Source: an uncultured Opitutales bacterium
GTDB lineage: Bacteria > Verrucomicrobiota > Verrucomicrobiia > Opitutales > Intestinicryptomonadaceae
Assembly: GCA_944389315.1 (NCBI GenBank)
Contig: CALXLX010000022.1
Span: 1 to 47,804 of the forward strand
DNA: 47,804 bases
Direction of reading: 5' to 3'
In this document: one piece after another, positions 17,153 to 26,826 of the stretch
How positions within the stretch are numbered: position 1 is the first letter of the stretch
How the letters are laid out: each line of letters starts with the position of its first letter
Position numbers and translations under genes: made by a program
The notes under the pieces: model-generated
Seen by the model: the letters and a program-made list of their open reading frames with translations, nothing else
The model's database searches: none
Told to the model about the DNA's origin: nothing

Positions 17153-18423
17153 ATGCTACACGAATATTTCTTCTGCTGGCCGCCTTTCTTGCGCTCGCAA
17201 CCACGGCGGCGGCGTCGGGCGCGGAGCCCGCGCTCGACGCGGCCGAGAGCAAGGCCCTAAAAAGGTTGGACAGCCTGCAAAGCGACGCCGAGAAAATTGC
17301 CGAGCTTGAAAAATTCTGCTCCACAGAAGACGCAAAAGCGGCCTCGCACTACAATCTGGGCTGCCTGTACGCGCGCGTGGAAAATTATAAAGCGGCGGCG
17401 GAAAGTTTTGACAGGGCGCTGCAACTGGCTCCGGCCTTTGCGTCGGCGGCAAAGAATCTGGTTCTCGCCCTCGAGGCCAGCGGAGCCCCCGCAGATGAAC
17501 TTCTGCCCCGCCTAAACGGCGCCATAAGCCTCTGCGGTCTGCAGGATACGGATCTTCTGGCCATAGCCGCACGAACCTACCTTAAGAGGAGCGACTATTC
17601 CTCCGCATTGGAGGCCTGCCGTCTTGGCAGCATATGCGGCGGCGGCAGAGCAGAAAGTTTCCGCAATACGGCTGCGGAAATCCTCATACGCACGGGGGAG
17701 TTTCAGAAGGCCGCGGAGGACCTTAATTTTATGCTTTCCCAAAACCCGAAAAACCCGCGCGCGTGGGATCTGCTCTTGGCCTGCCATGTCAGGAGCGGCA
17801 ACTATATAGAGGCTGCCGCCGTATGGGAGGCGGCGGAGAAGTTCGGCTGCAGGCCCGCAGGGCGTTCCGCGGAGGCGGCAGGGGCATATTACAAGCTCGG
17901 TCTCTACGAGGACTGCGCCGGCGTATGCAAAAGCATGAAGCTCGATTCGGCCGCAGACGCCGAAACAACGCTAATGTACGCAAGAGCGCTTTCCGCCTCC
18001 GGCAGCCACACCCTGGCGGAGGAATTGTGCGATAAAATCTACAAGGCGGAAAACTCTTCACGGGCCTCTAAAATATCCGCTCTCGAGCGCAAGCTCGAGT
18101 CTTTCATATCGAGAAACGCGCCGCCAGAAGAGTGCGCAAAACTGGCCGAAACGCTGATATCTTTAAACCCTGAAAGCCCCGCCGCAAATTTCGCGCTGGC
18201 GAACCGGCTTAAAGACGGCGGCAATTTCCGCGCGGCGATGCTGCGTTTTGACGCATGCGCAAAAAACCCGCGCTATAAACGGGCGGCGCTGATGCGCAAG
18301 GCGGCATGTATGCTATCCCTTTCGGACAAAAATGGCGCTATTGACTTACTCGTAAAATTAAACGAGGAAAGTCCGTCGGCGGAGCTGTCGAAATACATAG
18401 AAATATTAAAATCCGGGAAATGA
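17149..18423 (+). CDS. Exported tetratricopeptide-repeat protein of the TonB/TtpC cluster
   Basis: 424 residues with a signal peptide (MNATRIFLLLAAFLALATTAAA). TPR units are visible, e.g. ASHYNLGCLYARVENYKAAA, ARTYLKRSDYSSALEACRLG, AAEILIRTGEFQKAAEDLNF and a C-terminal ANRLKDGGNFRAAMLRFDAC. A periplasmic TPR protein is the usual last member of DUF3450/TtpC clusters, probably holding the complex together (inference from order). Linked by ATGA overlaps to tonB upstream and folP downstream. Confidence 0.85.
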   Translation: MNATRIFLLLAAFLALATTAAASGAEPALDAAESKALKRLDSLQSDAEKIAELEKFCSTEDAKAASHYNLGCLYARVENYKAAAESFDRALQLAPAFASAAKNLVLALEASGAPADELLPRLNGAISLCGLQDTDLLAIAARTYLKRSDYSSALEACRLGSICGGGRAESFRNTAAEILIRTGEFQKAAEDLNFMLSQNPKNPRAWDLLLACHVRSGNYIEAAAVWEAAEKFGCRPAGRSAEAAGAYYKLGLYEDCAGVCKSMKLDSAADAETTLMYARALSASGSHTLAEELCDKIYKAENSSRASKISALERKLESFISRNAPPEECAKLAETLISLNPESPAANFALANRLKDGGNFRAAMLRFDACAKNPRYKRAALMRKAACMLSLSDKNGAIDLLVKLNEESPSAELSKYIEILKSGK

Positions 18424-19283
18424 TTCTAAAAAGCCCACATTCAAGGCGCATAGGAAGCGAAGATAAAAATGTCCTTGTGATGGGCATATTGAACCTGACT
18501 CCGGACTCTTTCTCCGACGGAGGGGCTTTTTGCACTCCGGAACTCGCCCTCAAGCGCGCCGAACAGATAGTCGAGCAGGGGGGAGACATAATAGACATGG
18601 GGGCGGAATCCACGCGCCCTGACTGCGTAAAAATTTCCGAGGAGGAGGAGCTAAAAAGGCTGCTTCCGCCGCTCAGGGCGGTGCGCAATGAGTTTCCTGA
18701 CATTCCCATTTCCGTGGATACCTATAAAAGCCGCGTGGCGCTGGCGGCCGTGGACGCCGGGGCAGACATTATAAACGACGTCTGCGGAGCGAGATTCAAC
18801 CTTGAAAACGGAAAGTCTCCCATGGCGAAGGCGGCGGCGGAGACAAAAGCGCCAATAATACTCATGCACAACGGCTTTGAGTATCCCGCAGATGACGGAG
18901 AAGACATATTAAAGGCGGTGGCCGAATCTCTTAAAGAAAGCGCAAGGCTTTGCCTGGAAGCGGGGGTGGATAAAGATTCCATAATTATCGACGCGGGTTT
19001 CGGCTTCGGGAAAAGCCATAGGCAGAATCTCGAACTGCTCAGAGGCATGCCAGCCTTAAGGAGTCTGGGGTACCCGATACTGCTTGGGCTGTCGCGCAAG
19101 AGGACGCTCGGCGCCGTGTGCGGGCGCCCCGCCCCTCGGCGGGACGACGAAACCGCCTTTGCAAACCTCTACGCCGCATTTTCAAAATCCGTGGACATCA
19201 TACGCGTGCACAATGTGGAAAAAAATGTGATTGCGCTAAAAATGTTCGAGGCGATAAACTCTCCGGAAAAATGGACACACTGA
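18420..19283 (+). CDS. folP: Dihydropteroate synthase
   Basis: 287 residues, the usual size. Joins 6-hydroxymethyl-7,8-dihydropterin pyrophosphate to p-aminobenzoate in folate synthesis; target of sulfonamides. Motifs: VMGILNLTPDSFSDGG (about 19-34), IIDMGAESTRPD, ISVDTYKSRVA, GADIINDVCGA, IILMHN, the pterin-binding DAGFGFGKSHRQN, GLSRKRTLG and the final RVHNV. No atypical residues were noticed in these blocks. Starts in an ATGA overlap with the TPR gene; folB starts 13 bp before its stop. Confidence 0.96.
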   Translation: MILKSPHSRRIGSEDKNVLVMGILNLTPDSFSDGGAFCTPELALKRAEQIVEQGGDIIDMGAESTRPDCVKISEEEELKRLLPPLRAVRNEFPDIPISVDTYKSRVALAAVDAGADIINDVCGARFNLENGKSPMAKAAAETKAPIILMHNGFEYPADDGEDILKAVAESLKESARLCLEAGVDKDSIIIDAGFGFGKSHRQNLELLRGMPALRSLGYPILLGLSRKRTLGAVCGRPAPRRDDETAFANLYAAFSKSVDIIRVHNVEKNVIALKMFEAINSPEKWTH

Positions 19284-19642
19284 CCGTAAAGAATTTTAGA
19301 TGCGCAGGCAAACACGGATGTTTTGCTGCAGAGCGCGACGAGGAAACCCTATTTGAGGTGTCGGCAAATCTTCGCGCAGACTTGGCTTCCAGCTGCAAGA
19401 CGGACAAGCTCGACGAAACCATAGACTACCCCGCCGTCATGGGGATAATAGAGGGCGTCATAAAGGGAGAAAGCGTTAAGCTTATGGAGCGTCTTGCCGA
19501 TAAGATAGCCGAAAGGTTATTCGTCAGGTTTGCGAACCTGCTTGAAGTCGATGTGCGCGTGGCCAAGCACGCTAGGGATCTGCCCTACGATTTCGACTGC
19601 GTCAGCGTTAAAATTTCAAGAAAACGCGAAGACTATATTTAA
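19271..19642 (+). CDS. folB: Dihydroneopterin aldolase
   Basis: 123 residues from ATG 19271, overlapping the end of folP; this start gives the standard N-terminus MDTLTVKNFRCAGKHGCF. Cleaves 7,8-dihydroneopterin to 6-hydroxymethyl-dihydropterin and glycolaldehyde. Family residues: HGCFAAERDEETLFEVS, the DETIDYPAV segment with the conserved Tyr, LMERLADKIAERL with the pterin-anchoring Glu, and a Lys in RVAKHARD at the catalytic Lys position. folK begins 1 nt after its stop. Confidence 0.93.
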   Translation: MDTLTVKNFRCAGKHGCFAAERDEETLFEVSANLRADLASSCKTDKLDETIDYPAVMGIIEGVIKGESVKLMERLADKIAERLFVRFANLLEVDVRVAKHARDLPYDFDCVSVKISRKREDYI

Positions 19643-19643
19643 A

Positions 19644-20129
19644 ATGAAAAAAGTTTTTATAGCATTGGGTTCAAATGTGGGGAACCGCCGGGAGAACATA
19701 GCCAGGGCGGCCGTGATGCTTGAAGATTTCATGCAGATAAAGTGCAGATCGCGGGTTTACGAGACAAAGCCCGTAGGTTACGCCGACCAGAGGGATTTTC
19801 TCAACGCGGCGCTCTTTGGGCTGACGGATTTGGACCCCTTCGAGCTCTTAGACCAATGCAAGCGCATAGAAAGGCTTTTGGGCAGGAAGGAAAAGCCTTT
19901 CAAGGACGCCCCACGCGAGGCTGACATAGACATACTTTTCTACGACGACGCAAAAATAGACGACGAGCGCCTTACTATTCCCCATCCGCGCTGGCAGGAG
20001 AGGGAGTTTGTAGTTAGCCCCCTGCTCGACCTGCTCGAGGCCGGCGCGTTCGATTTTGACATTCTTGCCGATTTGAAGGAAGCTCTTTTGAGGAGATGCC
20101 GCAAGGAGCGGGTATTCTGCGCATTTTAA
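19644..20129 (+). CDS. folK: 2-amino-4-hydroxy-6-hydroxymethyldihydropteridine pyrophosphokinase (HPPK)
   Basis: 161 residues from ATG 19644. Transfers pyrophosphate from ATP to hydroxymethyl-dihydropterin, feeding FolP. Motifs: IALGSNVGNRRENI at the N-terminus, SRVYETKPVGYADQRDFLNA for the pterin pocket, RKEKPFKDAPREADIDILFY with the two Mg-binding Asp residues, and LTIPHPRWQEREFVV. Together with folP and folB it covers three consecutive folate steps; the GTP cyclohydrolase gene is not in the window. Confidence 0.95.
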   Translation: MKKVFIALGSNVGNRRENIARAAVMLEDFMQIKCRSRVYETKPVGYADQRDFLNAALFGLTDLDPFELLDQCKRIERLLGRKEKPFKDAPREADIDILFYDDAKIDDERLTIPHPRWQEREFVVSPLLDLLEAGAFDFDILADLKEALLRRCRKERVFCAF

Positions 20130-20141
20130 ACATTTTTTTGT

Positions 20142-20831
20142 ATGGATTTTGGAACCTTGTATGTGGTGGCCACACCCATAGGCAATCTTGGGGATTTCTC
20201 CCCCAGGGCGGTGGAGACTTTGAAAGGGTGCGATTTAATCGCCTGCGAGGACACCCGCCCGAGTTCGTCCCTCCTAAGGAAATTTGGCATCTCCGCGCCG
20301 TTTGTGGTCTATGAGGACTCTCGCGAAAAAATTGTGGCTCCAGCTATACTGCAGAAGCTAAAGGAGGGCAAAAACGTGGGCCTTATTTCCGACGCGGGAA
20401 CCCCCTGCATAAGCGATCCGGGATTCAGGATAGTCAGGCTGTGCCGCAAGGAGGGAGTGCCTGTGGTCCCGATTGCGGGGCCCTGCGCGTTTGTGGCGGC
20501 GCTGTCCGCCTCGGGCCTTCCGAGCGATTCTTTTCTATTTGTAGGCTTTCTCCCCGCTAAGACTTCTGCGCGCAGAAATTTCTTTGAAAAATACAAGAAT
20601 TTTCCCCACACGCTTGTTTTTTACGAATCTCCCTACCGCATAGACAAATTTGCCGCAGACGCCTTGGAAGTTTTCGGCGCCCAGAGGTGCGTTTGCTTTG
20701 CAAAGGAGATAAGCAAGCTGCATGAGACTTTCATTGTGGGAACTCTCGGCCAGATGTGCGAGAGGCTGAAGACGGCAAATACAAAGGGCGAATTTACCGT
20801 GCTTGTGGCGCCGGAATCCTTCGAGCTTTGA
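20142..20831 (+). CDS. rsmI: 16S rRNA (cytidine-1402-2'-O)-methyltransferase
   Basis: 229 residues, somewhat shorter than E. coli RsmI (286) because the C-terminal extension is small. Tetrapyrrole-methylase fold: LYVVATPIGNLGDFSPRAVE at the N-terminus, CEDTRPSSSLLRKFGI, LISDAGTPCISDPG (SAM pocket), VVPIAGPCAFVAALSASGLP, FVGFLPAK and FYESPYRI are standard RsmI blocks. 12 bp after folK, 5 bp before the Ppx/GppA gene, same strand. Confidence 0.94.
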   Translation: MDFGTLYVVATPIGNLGDFSPRAVETLKGCDLIACEDTRPSSSLLRKFGISAPFVVYEDSREKIVAPAILQKLKEGKNVGLISDAGTPCISDPGFRIVRLCRKEGVPVVPIAGPCAFVAALSASGLPSDSFLFVGFLPAKTSARRNFFEKYKNFPHTLVFYESPYRIDKFAADALEVFGAQRCVCFAKEISKLHETFIVGTLGQMCERLKTANTKGEFTVLVAPESFEL

Positions 20832-20836
20832 CGATT

Positions 20837-21796
20837 ATGCAAGAAGCCAAGGCTAAAACCGTGCTCGCAGTGGACGTTGGGTCAAACACCACAAAATGTC
20901 TGCTTGCAAGAAAGGACGCAGGCGGAATTGTCCTTCCCCTGTGGGAGGCGTCAAAACCCAATAGGATATGCCGTGGCGCCGGACTCAGCCCCGATGCGGC
21001 CCTTCGCACTGCGGAATGCATAAACGAATTTGTCCGCCTTGCGGGGGAGCGGGCTGGCTCATTTGAAATACGCTGTGTGGGAACATCCGCCCTGCGTTCC
21101 GCGCCTGACGGGGAGCTTGCCGCCCAAAAGATATCCCAAAACTGCCCTGCAAAACTAAAAATAATAAGCGGACAGACGGAAGCCCTTTTATCATTTACAG
21201 GCGCCGCGAGCGACCCCGCCCTTCCCCGCACACCCGCAAATCTGCTTTTTATGGACATAGGCGGAGGCAGCCTTGAGCTTGTTTGCGGCAAGCGAGAAAA
21301 AGAGCTTACGCATTTGTTAAAGAGGCAAAGTTTTCCTATCGGAGCTGTAAGGCTTGAGGAGAGATTTTCCCTGTCTGGGCAAAACGGCATTCCGCAAGAT
21401 GAGAAGATCTCCGAATGTGAATCATTCTGCCTCAATGCCCTGTCTGAATGGAAGCTTCCCCCCGCAGGGGAAGACATTATATTAAGCGGTTCGGGCGGAG
21501 CTCTGAGCGCTGCGAGAATAATATGCGCAAGAGCCGCCGGAACGGACGCGCAAAGCTCTTCAAACAGGCTGTATATCAACAAGCTGGAGGCGCTGCTAAA
21601 GGAAATGCTCCCGCTTTGCGTAGATGAACGGGCCGAAAGATACTCCATGGACAGAAACCGGGCAGACATACTTCCCGCGGCTCTGGTCTGCGTGATTTCG
21701 GCCATGAAATACCTCGGCCAACGGGAGATTTTCCATACTTTCCGCAGCCTCCGCTACGGGCTTGCGCTCGTGGACGATTTCAGCTCGCTGAAATAA
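20837..21796 (+). CDS. Ppx/GppA-family phosphatase
   Basis: 319 residues from ATG 20837, just after the rsmI stop. ASKHA-fold signatures: VLAVDVGSNTTKCLLA, CVGTSALRSAPDG, KIISGQTEALLSFTGA, LLFMDIGGGSLELVCG and FPIGAVRLEERF. These families hydrolyse polyphosphate or pppGpp. At this length it lacks the C-terminal HD-like domain of E. coli Ppx and GppA and resembles the short forms; polyphosphate versus pppGpp preference cannot be told. Last gene of the plus-strand run. Confidence 0.9.
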   Translation: MQEAKAKTVLAVDVGSNTTKCLLARKDAGGIVLPLWEASKPNRICRGAGLSPDAALRTAECINEFVRLAGERAGSFEIRCVGTSALRSAPDGELAAQKISQNCPAKLKIISGQTEALLSFTGAASDPALPRTPANLLFMDIGGGSLELVCGKREKELTHLLKRQSFPIGAVRLEERFSLSGQNGIPQDEKISECESFCLNALSEWKLPPAGEDIILSGSGGALSAARIICARAAGTDAQSSSNRLYINKLEALLKEMLPLCVDERAERYSMDRNRADILPAALVCVISAMKYLGQREIFHTFRSLRYGLALVDDFSSLK

Positions 21797-21941
21797 CCGC
21801 TTTTAAGCTTGGCTATAGGCCTGCCATGTAAAAATTGCCCGAAGATTTCAAAATCTATCTGTCTTGGGAAAATCCGCTATCGCCCGCCCCATTCTAAAGA
21901 GAAGCGACAATGCCGCCTGCGCATTGTTAGCCTAAAACGAC

Positions 21942-21974
21942 AAAAAAAGGGCCGAAAGAATCTTCTTTCGACCC
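21942..21974 (-). terminator. Intrinsic terminator for the pilC/pilB/rho run
   Basis: On the minus strand a 12-bp stem (GGGTCGAAAGAA with TTCTTTCGGCCC, one wobble/mismatch) and 2-nt loop are followed by seven T residues. It lies 82 bp beyond the stop of the PilC-type gene. The rest of the 259-bp gap (21797-22055) shows no convincing gene. Confidence 0.85.
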
Positions 21975-22055
21975 GGAAAAATTTTCACACTGGCGAAAAC
22001 GCCTCCCCGGAAAGCAACCGGGCAAAACGTCTTCCCCGCTTCAACGCGCGGCGGC

Positions 22056-23294
22056 CTAGGCTCCGCCCGTGAGTTTCTGTATGATCTGAATGATGGGCAG
22101 GAACAGCGCTATAACGATAGTACCTACAACTATAGCCATGAACACTATCATTATAGGCTCTATAATAGCCGTTATCGAGCCCACAGCATTGTCCACCTCT
22201 TCGTCGTAATTGTCCGCGACGCGGTTCAACATTTCGGGAAGCTGGCCGGTCTCTTCGCCGACCTCTATCATGCTGGTGACCATGCTCGGGAAAAGCTTCT
22301 GCTGCGTAAGCGGCGCGGAAAGCCCCTCGCCGTCCCTGACGCGGTCGTGCACGCGCTGGAGAGCGCTCGCCACAACGGAATTCTTAATGGTTCCCTGTGT
22401 GATCTGCAAAGCCTCCAAAATCGGCACGCCGGAAGCCAGCAGGGTTCCGAAAGTTCTCGTGAAACGCGCGACCGTAGACTTCATAATCAGATCTCCGATC
22501 TTCGGGCCTTTGAGAGTGAAGGTATCCCAAGCCCTTATGCCCAATTTTGTCTTAAATATCAGCTTCACGGATATGATAACCGCCGCGATAATCGCCAATG
22601 TGGCTATGACGTTTTCCTGCATGAAGTTGGATACGTCTATGACCATCTGCGTCAAAGCCGGCATGGGCGCTCCGCCCAACATGTCCGCGAATATCTGCTG
22701 GAACTTAGGCACTACGAAGACCATAAGTATGCCTACTATTATGAAAGCCACGCACAAGATGACTATCGGGTAAACCATAGCGGATTTCACCTTGTTCTTG
22801 GTCTTTATGGCCTTTTCCTGGAAGGTTGCAACTCTGTCCAAAACAACGTCCAACACGCCGCCAGCCTCGCCGGCGCGCGCCATGTTTATATACAGGTGGT
22901 CGAACACCTTCGGAAACTGCGTCAGGCCCTCGGAGAACTTGTTACCGGTTCTTACGTTGTCGCATATCTTCTCTATTATAGCCTGGAAATACTGGTTCTT
23001 CTCCTGCTTTGCAATGACCTCCAATGCCTTGAGAAGCGGCAGTCCCGCCTTCAGCAGCGTAGCCAGCTGGCGGGAGAAAATAGTGACATTCTCATTGGTG
23101 ACACCCGTGCCGAAAAACGGCTTGGTGCGTTTCTTGGCTGCGGGCTTGTCTGTGACAAGCACTTCGGAAATCTTGGTTACGTTGAGACCGCGGGAGGAAA
23201 GGTCGCTCTTTGCGCGAGATTCCGACGTGGCCTCTATGACGCTGCTAACCTCGTTTCCCGACTTGTCTATTGCGGTATATTTGAATTTTGCCAT
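22056..23294 (-). CDS. PilC/GspF-family inner-membrane protein of a type IV pilus or type II secretion system
   Basis: 412 residues, normal for the family. N-terminus KFKYTAIDKSGNEVSSVIEA is typical PilC/GspF. Two repeated GspF domains are seen: FSRQLATLLKAGLPLLKALE with GEAGG..LDVVLDRVA, and FTRTFGTLLASGVPILEALQ with EVGEETGQLPEMLNRVA. Three membrane spans: VYPIVILCVAFIIVGILMVF, the VIATLAIIAAVIISV segment, and IVFMAIVVGTIVIALFLPII at the C-terminus. It forms the membrane base on which the PilB/GspE ATPase works. 65 bp after the second ATPase gene. No pilin, prepilin peptidase or secretin is in the window, so pilus versus secretion cannot be decided. Confidence 0.92.
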   Translation of the reverse strand: MAKFKYTAIDKSGNEVSSVIEATSESRAKSDLSSRGLNVTKISEVLVTDKPAAKKRTKPFFGTGVTNENVTIFSRQLATLLKAGLPLLKALEVIAKQEKNQYFQAIIEKICDNVRTGNKFSEGLTQFPKVFDHLYINMARAGEAGGVLDVVLDRVATFQEKAIKTKNKVKSAMVYPIVILCVAFIIVGILMVFVVPKFQQIFADMLGGAPMPALTQMVIDVSNFMQENVIATLAIIAAVIISVKLIFKTKLGIRAWDTFTLKGPKIGDLIMKSTVARFTRTFGTLLASGVPILEALQITQGTIKNSVVASALQRVHDRVRDGEGLSAPLTQQKLFPSMVTSMIEVGEETGQLPEMLNRVADNYDEEVDNAVGSITAIIEPIMIVFMAIVVGTIVIALFLPIIQIIQKLTGGA

Positions 23295-23359
23295 AAGGGG
23301 TTAATACGGGTTGGATTTATTAGTGATATTTTTTATTCTATAAAAGTTCAAGAGCAAAC

Positions 23360-25042
23360 TTAGGTGTATTTGAGAACCTCCTCAACGGTGGTTGCGCCGT
23401 CGAATATGGCGCGCAAACCGTCGTCCCTGAGGGTTCTCATGCCCATCTCTATAGCCTTCTGCTTTAAGACGAGAGTCGGCGCGCGGTTTGTGATAAGCTC
23501 GCGCATGGCGTCCTTTATCAGAAGCAGCTCGTAAAGGCCCTGCCTGCCCTTGTACCCCGTCTGGGTGCAAAGCGGACAACCTTTGCCCATGAAGAACTGC
23601 TTGTCGGCTATCTCTATGGGATCCACTCCCAGCATGTCTATCAGCTCCTGGTTGGGCTCGTAGGCCATGCGGCAACTCGTGCAAATCTTTCTGACAAGCC
23701 TCTGTCCGAGAACTCCCTCGAGCGACGCCGCTATAAGGAAGGGCTCCAGACCCATATCCATAAGCCTGGTCACGGCTCCGGGAGAGTCGTTCGTGTGGAG
23801 GGTCGCCAAGACGACGTGTCCGGTCAGCGACGCCTGCACGGCTATCTGCGCAGTCTCAAGGTCGCGGATCTCACCGACCATTATCTTGTCGGGGTCCTGA
23901 CGCAAGAACGCCCTAAGCGCCCTGGCGAAGTCCAAACCGACATGGTGGTTTATCTGAACCTGCATGATGCCGTCTATCTCGTACTCGACGGGATCCTCGG
24001 CCGTAAGTATCTTTATGTCCACGGTGTTGACCTCGCGCAAGGCGCTGTAAAGTGTGGTCGTCTTGCCGGAACCCGTCGGGCCGGTGACGATGAATATGCC
24101 GTTGGGCATCTTCACCAGGCGGCGTATGTTCTCCATAAGCTCGTCCGTCATGCTCAGCTTGGAAAGGTCCAAGTTTACAACCGTCTTGTCGAGAACACGC
24201 AACACCACGCTCTCTCCGAACTGCGTCGGCAGAGTTGACACACGCAAATCGACTGGGCGCCCAGCGATAGTCAGCTTTATGCGGCCGTCCTGCGGTATGC
24301 GGTGCTCGGCTATGTTCAAATTCGCCAAAACCTTGACGCGGGAAATTACCGGCAATGCCAGATTCCTGGGCGGCGGAGCCATCTCGTAAAGGGCGCCGTC
24401 TATACGGTACCTTATGCGGAACAAATCCTCGAACGGCTCAAAGTGAATGTCGGACGCCTTGTCCTTAATGGCCTGCTGCAATATCAAATTCACGAAACGT
24501 ATTATGGGCGTTTCGTTGGCCATGTTGGTTATCTCCTGGACGTCGCTGGACTCGTCTATGCCCATGTTCGATATCTCGGAGAGGATGTCGTCCATGCTGG
24601 CGTTCTCCTCGCCGTAGCAGTTGCGCATCAGCAAATCCACATAATCCGGATCCGCCACGAGCAAATGAACGTCCTTGTTCAGGGAGAATGTAAGGTCGTC
24701 TATTATGGAGCTGTTGAACGGATCCTTCGCCAAAAGCGTCACGGAGGAATCGTCCAAAGCTATCGGAACTACCCCGTAGTTCCTGGCTATGTCCGGCTTA
24801 AATACGGAGCTTACGTCCGGCGGAATCTCAGACGGAGGATTCGGCATGTACTCGTAGCCCAAATACTCCGCAACCGCCTCCAAAAGCTTGGATTTCTCCA
24901 CAAGAGAGCTGTCAACTATCGCGTCGGCAAGGCTCTTGCCCGTATTCTGGCGCGTCTCGTCAAGCTCGTCGAGCTGGGGTTTGTCGAGAAGGTTCGCCTT
25001 TAGGGCTATTTCGTAAATAGAATCGTTATGGTCTTCAAACAT
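23360..25042 (-). CDS. PilB/GspE-family assembly ATPase (copy B)
   Basis: 560 residues. N-terminal MshEN-like domain (about 1-150), then the secretion ATPase: [20 protein letters not shown], Walker [16 protein letters not shown], Asp-box [14 protein letters not shown], Walker [17 protein letters not shown], His-box [14 protein letters not shown], and a zinc site of two Cys pairs (CTSC and CPLC about 35 residues apart). All catalytic motifs are intact. Only 19 bp separate it from the second, clearly paralogous ATPase. Powers pilus or pseudopilus extension with the PilC/GspF protein next door. Confidence 0.93.
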   Translation of the reverse strand: MFEDHNDSIYEIALKANLLDKPQLDELDETRQNTGKSLADAIVDSSLVEKSKLLEAVAEYLGYEYMPNPPSEIPPDVSSVFKPDIARNYGVVPIALDDSSVTLLAKDPFNSSIIDDLTFSLNKDVHLLVADPDYVDLLMRNCYGEENASMDDILSEISNMGIDESSDVQEITNMANETPIIRFVNLILQQAIKDKASDIHFEPFEDLFRIRYRIDGALYEMAPPPRNLALPVISRVKVLANLNIAEHRIPQDGRIKLTIAGRPVDLRVSTLPTQFGESVVLRVLDKTVVNLDLSKLSMTDELMENIRRLVKMPNGIFIVTGPTGSGKTTTLYSALREVNTVDIKILTAEDPVEYEIDGIMQVQINHHVGLDFARALRAFLRQDPDKIMVGEIRDLETAQIAVQASLTGHVVLATLHTNDSPGAVTRLMDMGLEPFLIAASLEGVLGQRLVRKICTSCRMAYEPNQELIDMLGVDPIEIADKQFFMGKGCPLCTQTGYKGRQGLYELLLIKDAMRELITNRAPTLVLKQKAIEMGMRTLRDDGLRAIFDGATTVEEVLKYT

Positions 25043-25061
25043 TGTGTTGCCCTTTTAAAAA

Positions 25062-26783
25062 TTATTCCACCTCGTTCATGCAGACTTTCAGAATTTCCGA
25101 CGCAGTCGTCAGGCCGCTGGAAACCTTTCTGATACCGTCCTCCCTCATGGTTCTCATGCCGAGCTCCCTGGCTTTCTGGCGCAATTCCACGAGAGTTCTG
25201 CCCTCGTATATCATCTGCTGAATCTCCTCGTTGACGAGGAATATCTCAAATATGCCCATTCGGCCCTTGAAGCCTATGCCGTGGCACTTCGGGCAGCCCT
25301 TGCCCGCGTAGTATGTAGTGCCTGCGGCCTCTATCTCGTTTATGCCGAGAGCCTCCAAGCTCTTTATATCCGGCTCCACGGGCTCCTTGCAGTTGGTGCA
25401 AATCTTTCTTACGAGTCGCTGGGCGAGAGCCGCGCGCAGCGAGGCGCTGACCAGGAAGGGCTTTACGCCTATATCCACAAGTCGCGTGACGGCGCTGGGA
25501 GCGTCGTTTGTGTGCAGCGTGCTGAACACCATGTGGCCCGTAAGCGACGCGTTGATGGCAATTTCCGCAGTTTCAAGGTCGCGGATCTCACCTATCATTA
25601 TTATGTTCGGCGCCTGGCGCAACATGGAGCGCAAAGCCGCCGCAAAAGTCATGCCAACTTCCTTTCTGACCTGCACCTGGTTTATGCCCGTCATCTGGTA
25701 CTCGACAGGGTCCTCAACCGTTATTATCTTCCTGTCAGGCTTATTGAGGAAGTTCAGGCCCGAATACAGCGTGGTGGACTTACCCGAACCCGTAGGACCA
25801 GTCACCAGGAATATTCCGTCCGCCAAGCTGACGATTCTCTCGAAAGTAGCCTGGTCGTCGGAGAAGAAGCCCAAGTCGACAAGGCCCAGCCTCAAGCCCT
25901 CCTTGTCGAGAATACGCATGACGATGGACTCGCCGTAAACCGTTGGCAAGCTAGAGACACGCAAGTCTATCTCCTTGCCGTTGAAGGCTATCTGTATGCG
26001 TCCGTCCTGAGGTATGCGCTTCTCGGCTATGGATATGTTTGCCATGAGCTTCAACCTCGAAAGTATCGACGGCTGCAGCCTTTTGGGCGGATTCTCCACC
26101 TCTATGAGCACACCGTCTATGCGGTAGCGCACCCTAAATTTCTTCTCCAGGGGCTCAAGGTGTATATCTGAAGCCCTGCGCTTTACGGCGTCCGTAATCA
26201 GTTTGTAAACATACCTGATTATCGGGGCCTCCTCCTCCGAGACGCCCTTCTCGTTGCCCGTCGGCAAGCCGGATATGGGACCGCCGCCGACTTCGTTTTC
26301 CATGTCACCGAAAAGATTTCCGTAGGCGTTTACACCGTAATATGTGTCTATTGCCTTGTTTATCTGCTCCGGAGTCGCCAAACGCTGCTCGAGAGTCATG
26401 CCCAAGACATGGCTGATGTTATCGAGCACGTCCATGTTCATCGGGTCGGCTATGGCTATGGTCAGCACGCCGTTGTCAACACCTATGGGCAGAACGCAGT
26501 TTTTCTTGCAATCGTCTCTGGGAATCAGCTTCTTTACGTCTTCGCCTATCGTCAGATTCTCGAGGGATATCACCGGCACGCCGAATTCCTCGGAAAGCAG
26601 AGCCGTAACATCGGCATACGAAAAGGCGCCGTCCTTTACAAGCTCGTCTATGGTCTTGGAATCGATGTCTGTCACCGACCCCTCCGACTCGGAGGCCTTT
26701 TGTCGGGCGGCGGCTATTGCGTCTGCCGTCGCGAGGTTTTTATCCTCTATCAGTTGCAATACAAAATCGTCTGCGGATGTCAC
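25062..26783 (-). CDS. PilB/GspE-family assembly ATPase (copy A)
   Basis: 573 residues, same architecture as its neighbour: N-terminal MshEN-like domain with a DEL-type helix, [20 protein letters not shown], Walker [59 protein letters not shown], and zinc pairs CTNC and CPKC. Identity to copy B is about half by eye over the ATPase core and low in the N-terminal domain, so this is an old duplication with probable division of labour. 43 bp after rho, which may be co-transcribed. Confidence 0.93.
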   Translation of the reverse strand: MTSADDFVLQLIEDKNLATADAIAAARQKASESEGSVTDIDSKTIDELVKDGAFSYADVTALLSEEFGVPVISLENLTIGEDVKKLIPRDDCKKNCVLPIGVDNGVLTIAIADPMNMDVLDNISHVLGMTLEQRLATPEQINKAIDTYYGVNAYGNLFGDMENEVGGGPISGLPTGNEKGVSEEEAPIIRYVYKLITDAVKRRASDIHLEPLEKKFRVRYRIDGVLIEVENPPKRLQPSILSRLKLMANISIAEKRIPQDGRIQIAFNGKEIDLRVSSLPTVYGESIVMRILDKEGLRLGLVDLGFFSDDQATFERIVSLADGIFLVTGPTGSGKSTTLYSGLNFLNKPDRKIITVEDPVEYQMTGINQVQVRKEVGMTFAAALRSMLRQAPNIIMIGEIRDLETAEIAINASLTGHMVFSTLHTNDAPSAVTRLVDIGVKPFLVSASLRAALAQRLVRKICTNCKEPVEPDIKSLEALGINEIEAAGTTYYAGKGCPKCHGIGFKGRMGIFEIFLVNEEIQQMIYEGRTLVELRQKARELGMRTMREDGIRKVSSGLTTASEILKVCMNEVE

Positions 26784-26826
26784 TTTTTGCTCCTTTAAAA
26801 TATAGGGGTAATACGATACTTCAAAC

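Noticed and set aside
21809..22072. Plus-strand open frame of 87 codons between the Ppx/GppA gene and pilC
   Set aside because: It spans the minus-strand terminator, is highly basic without domain features, overlaps the pilC 3' end and has no ribosome site.
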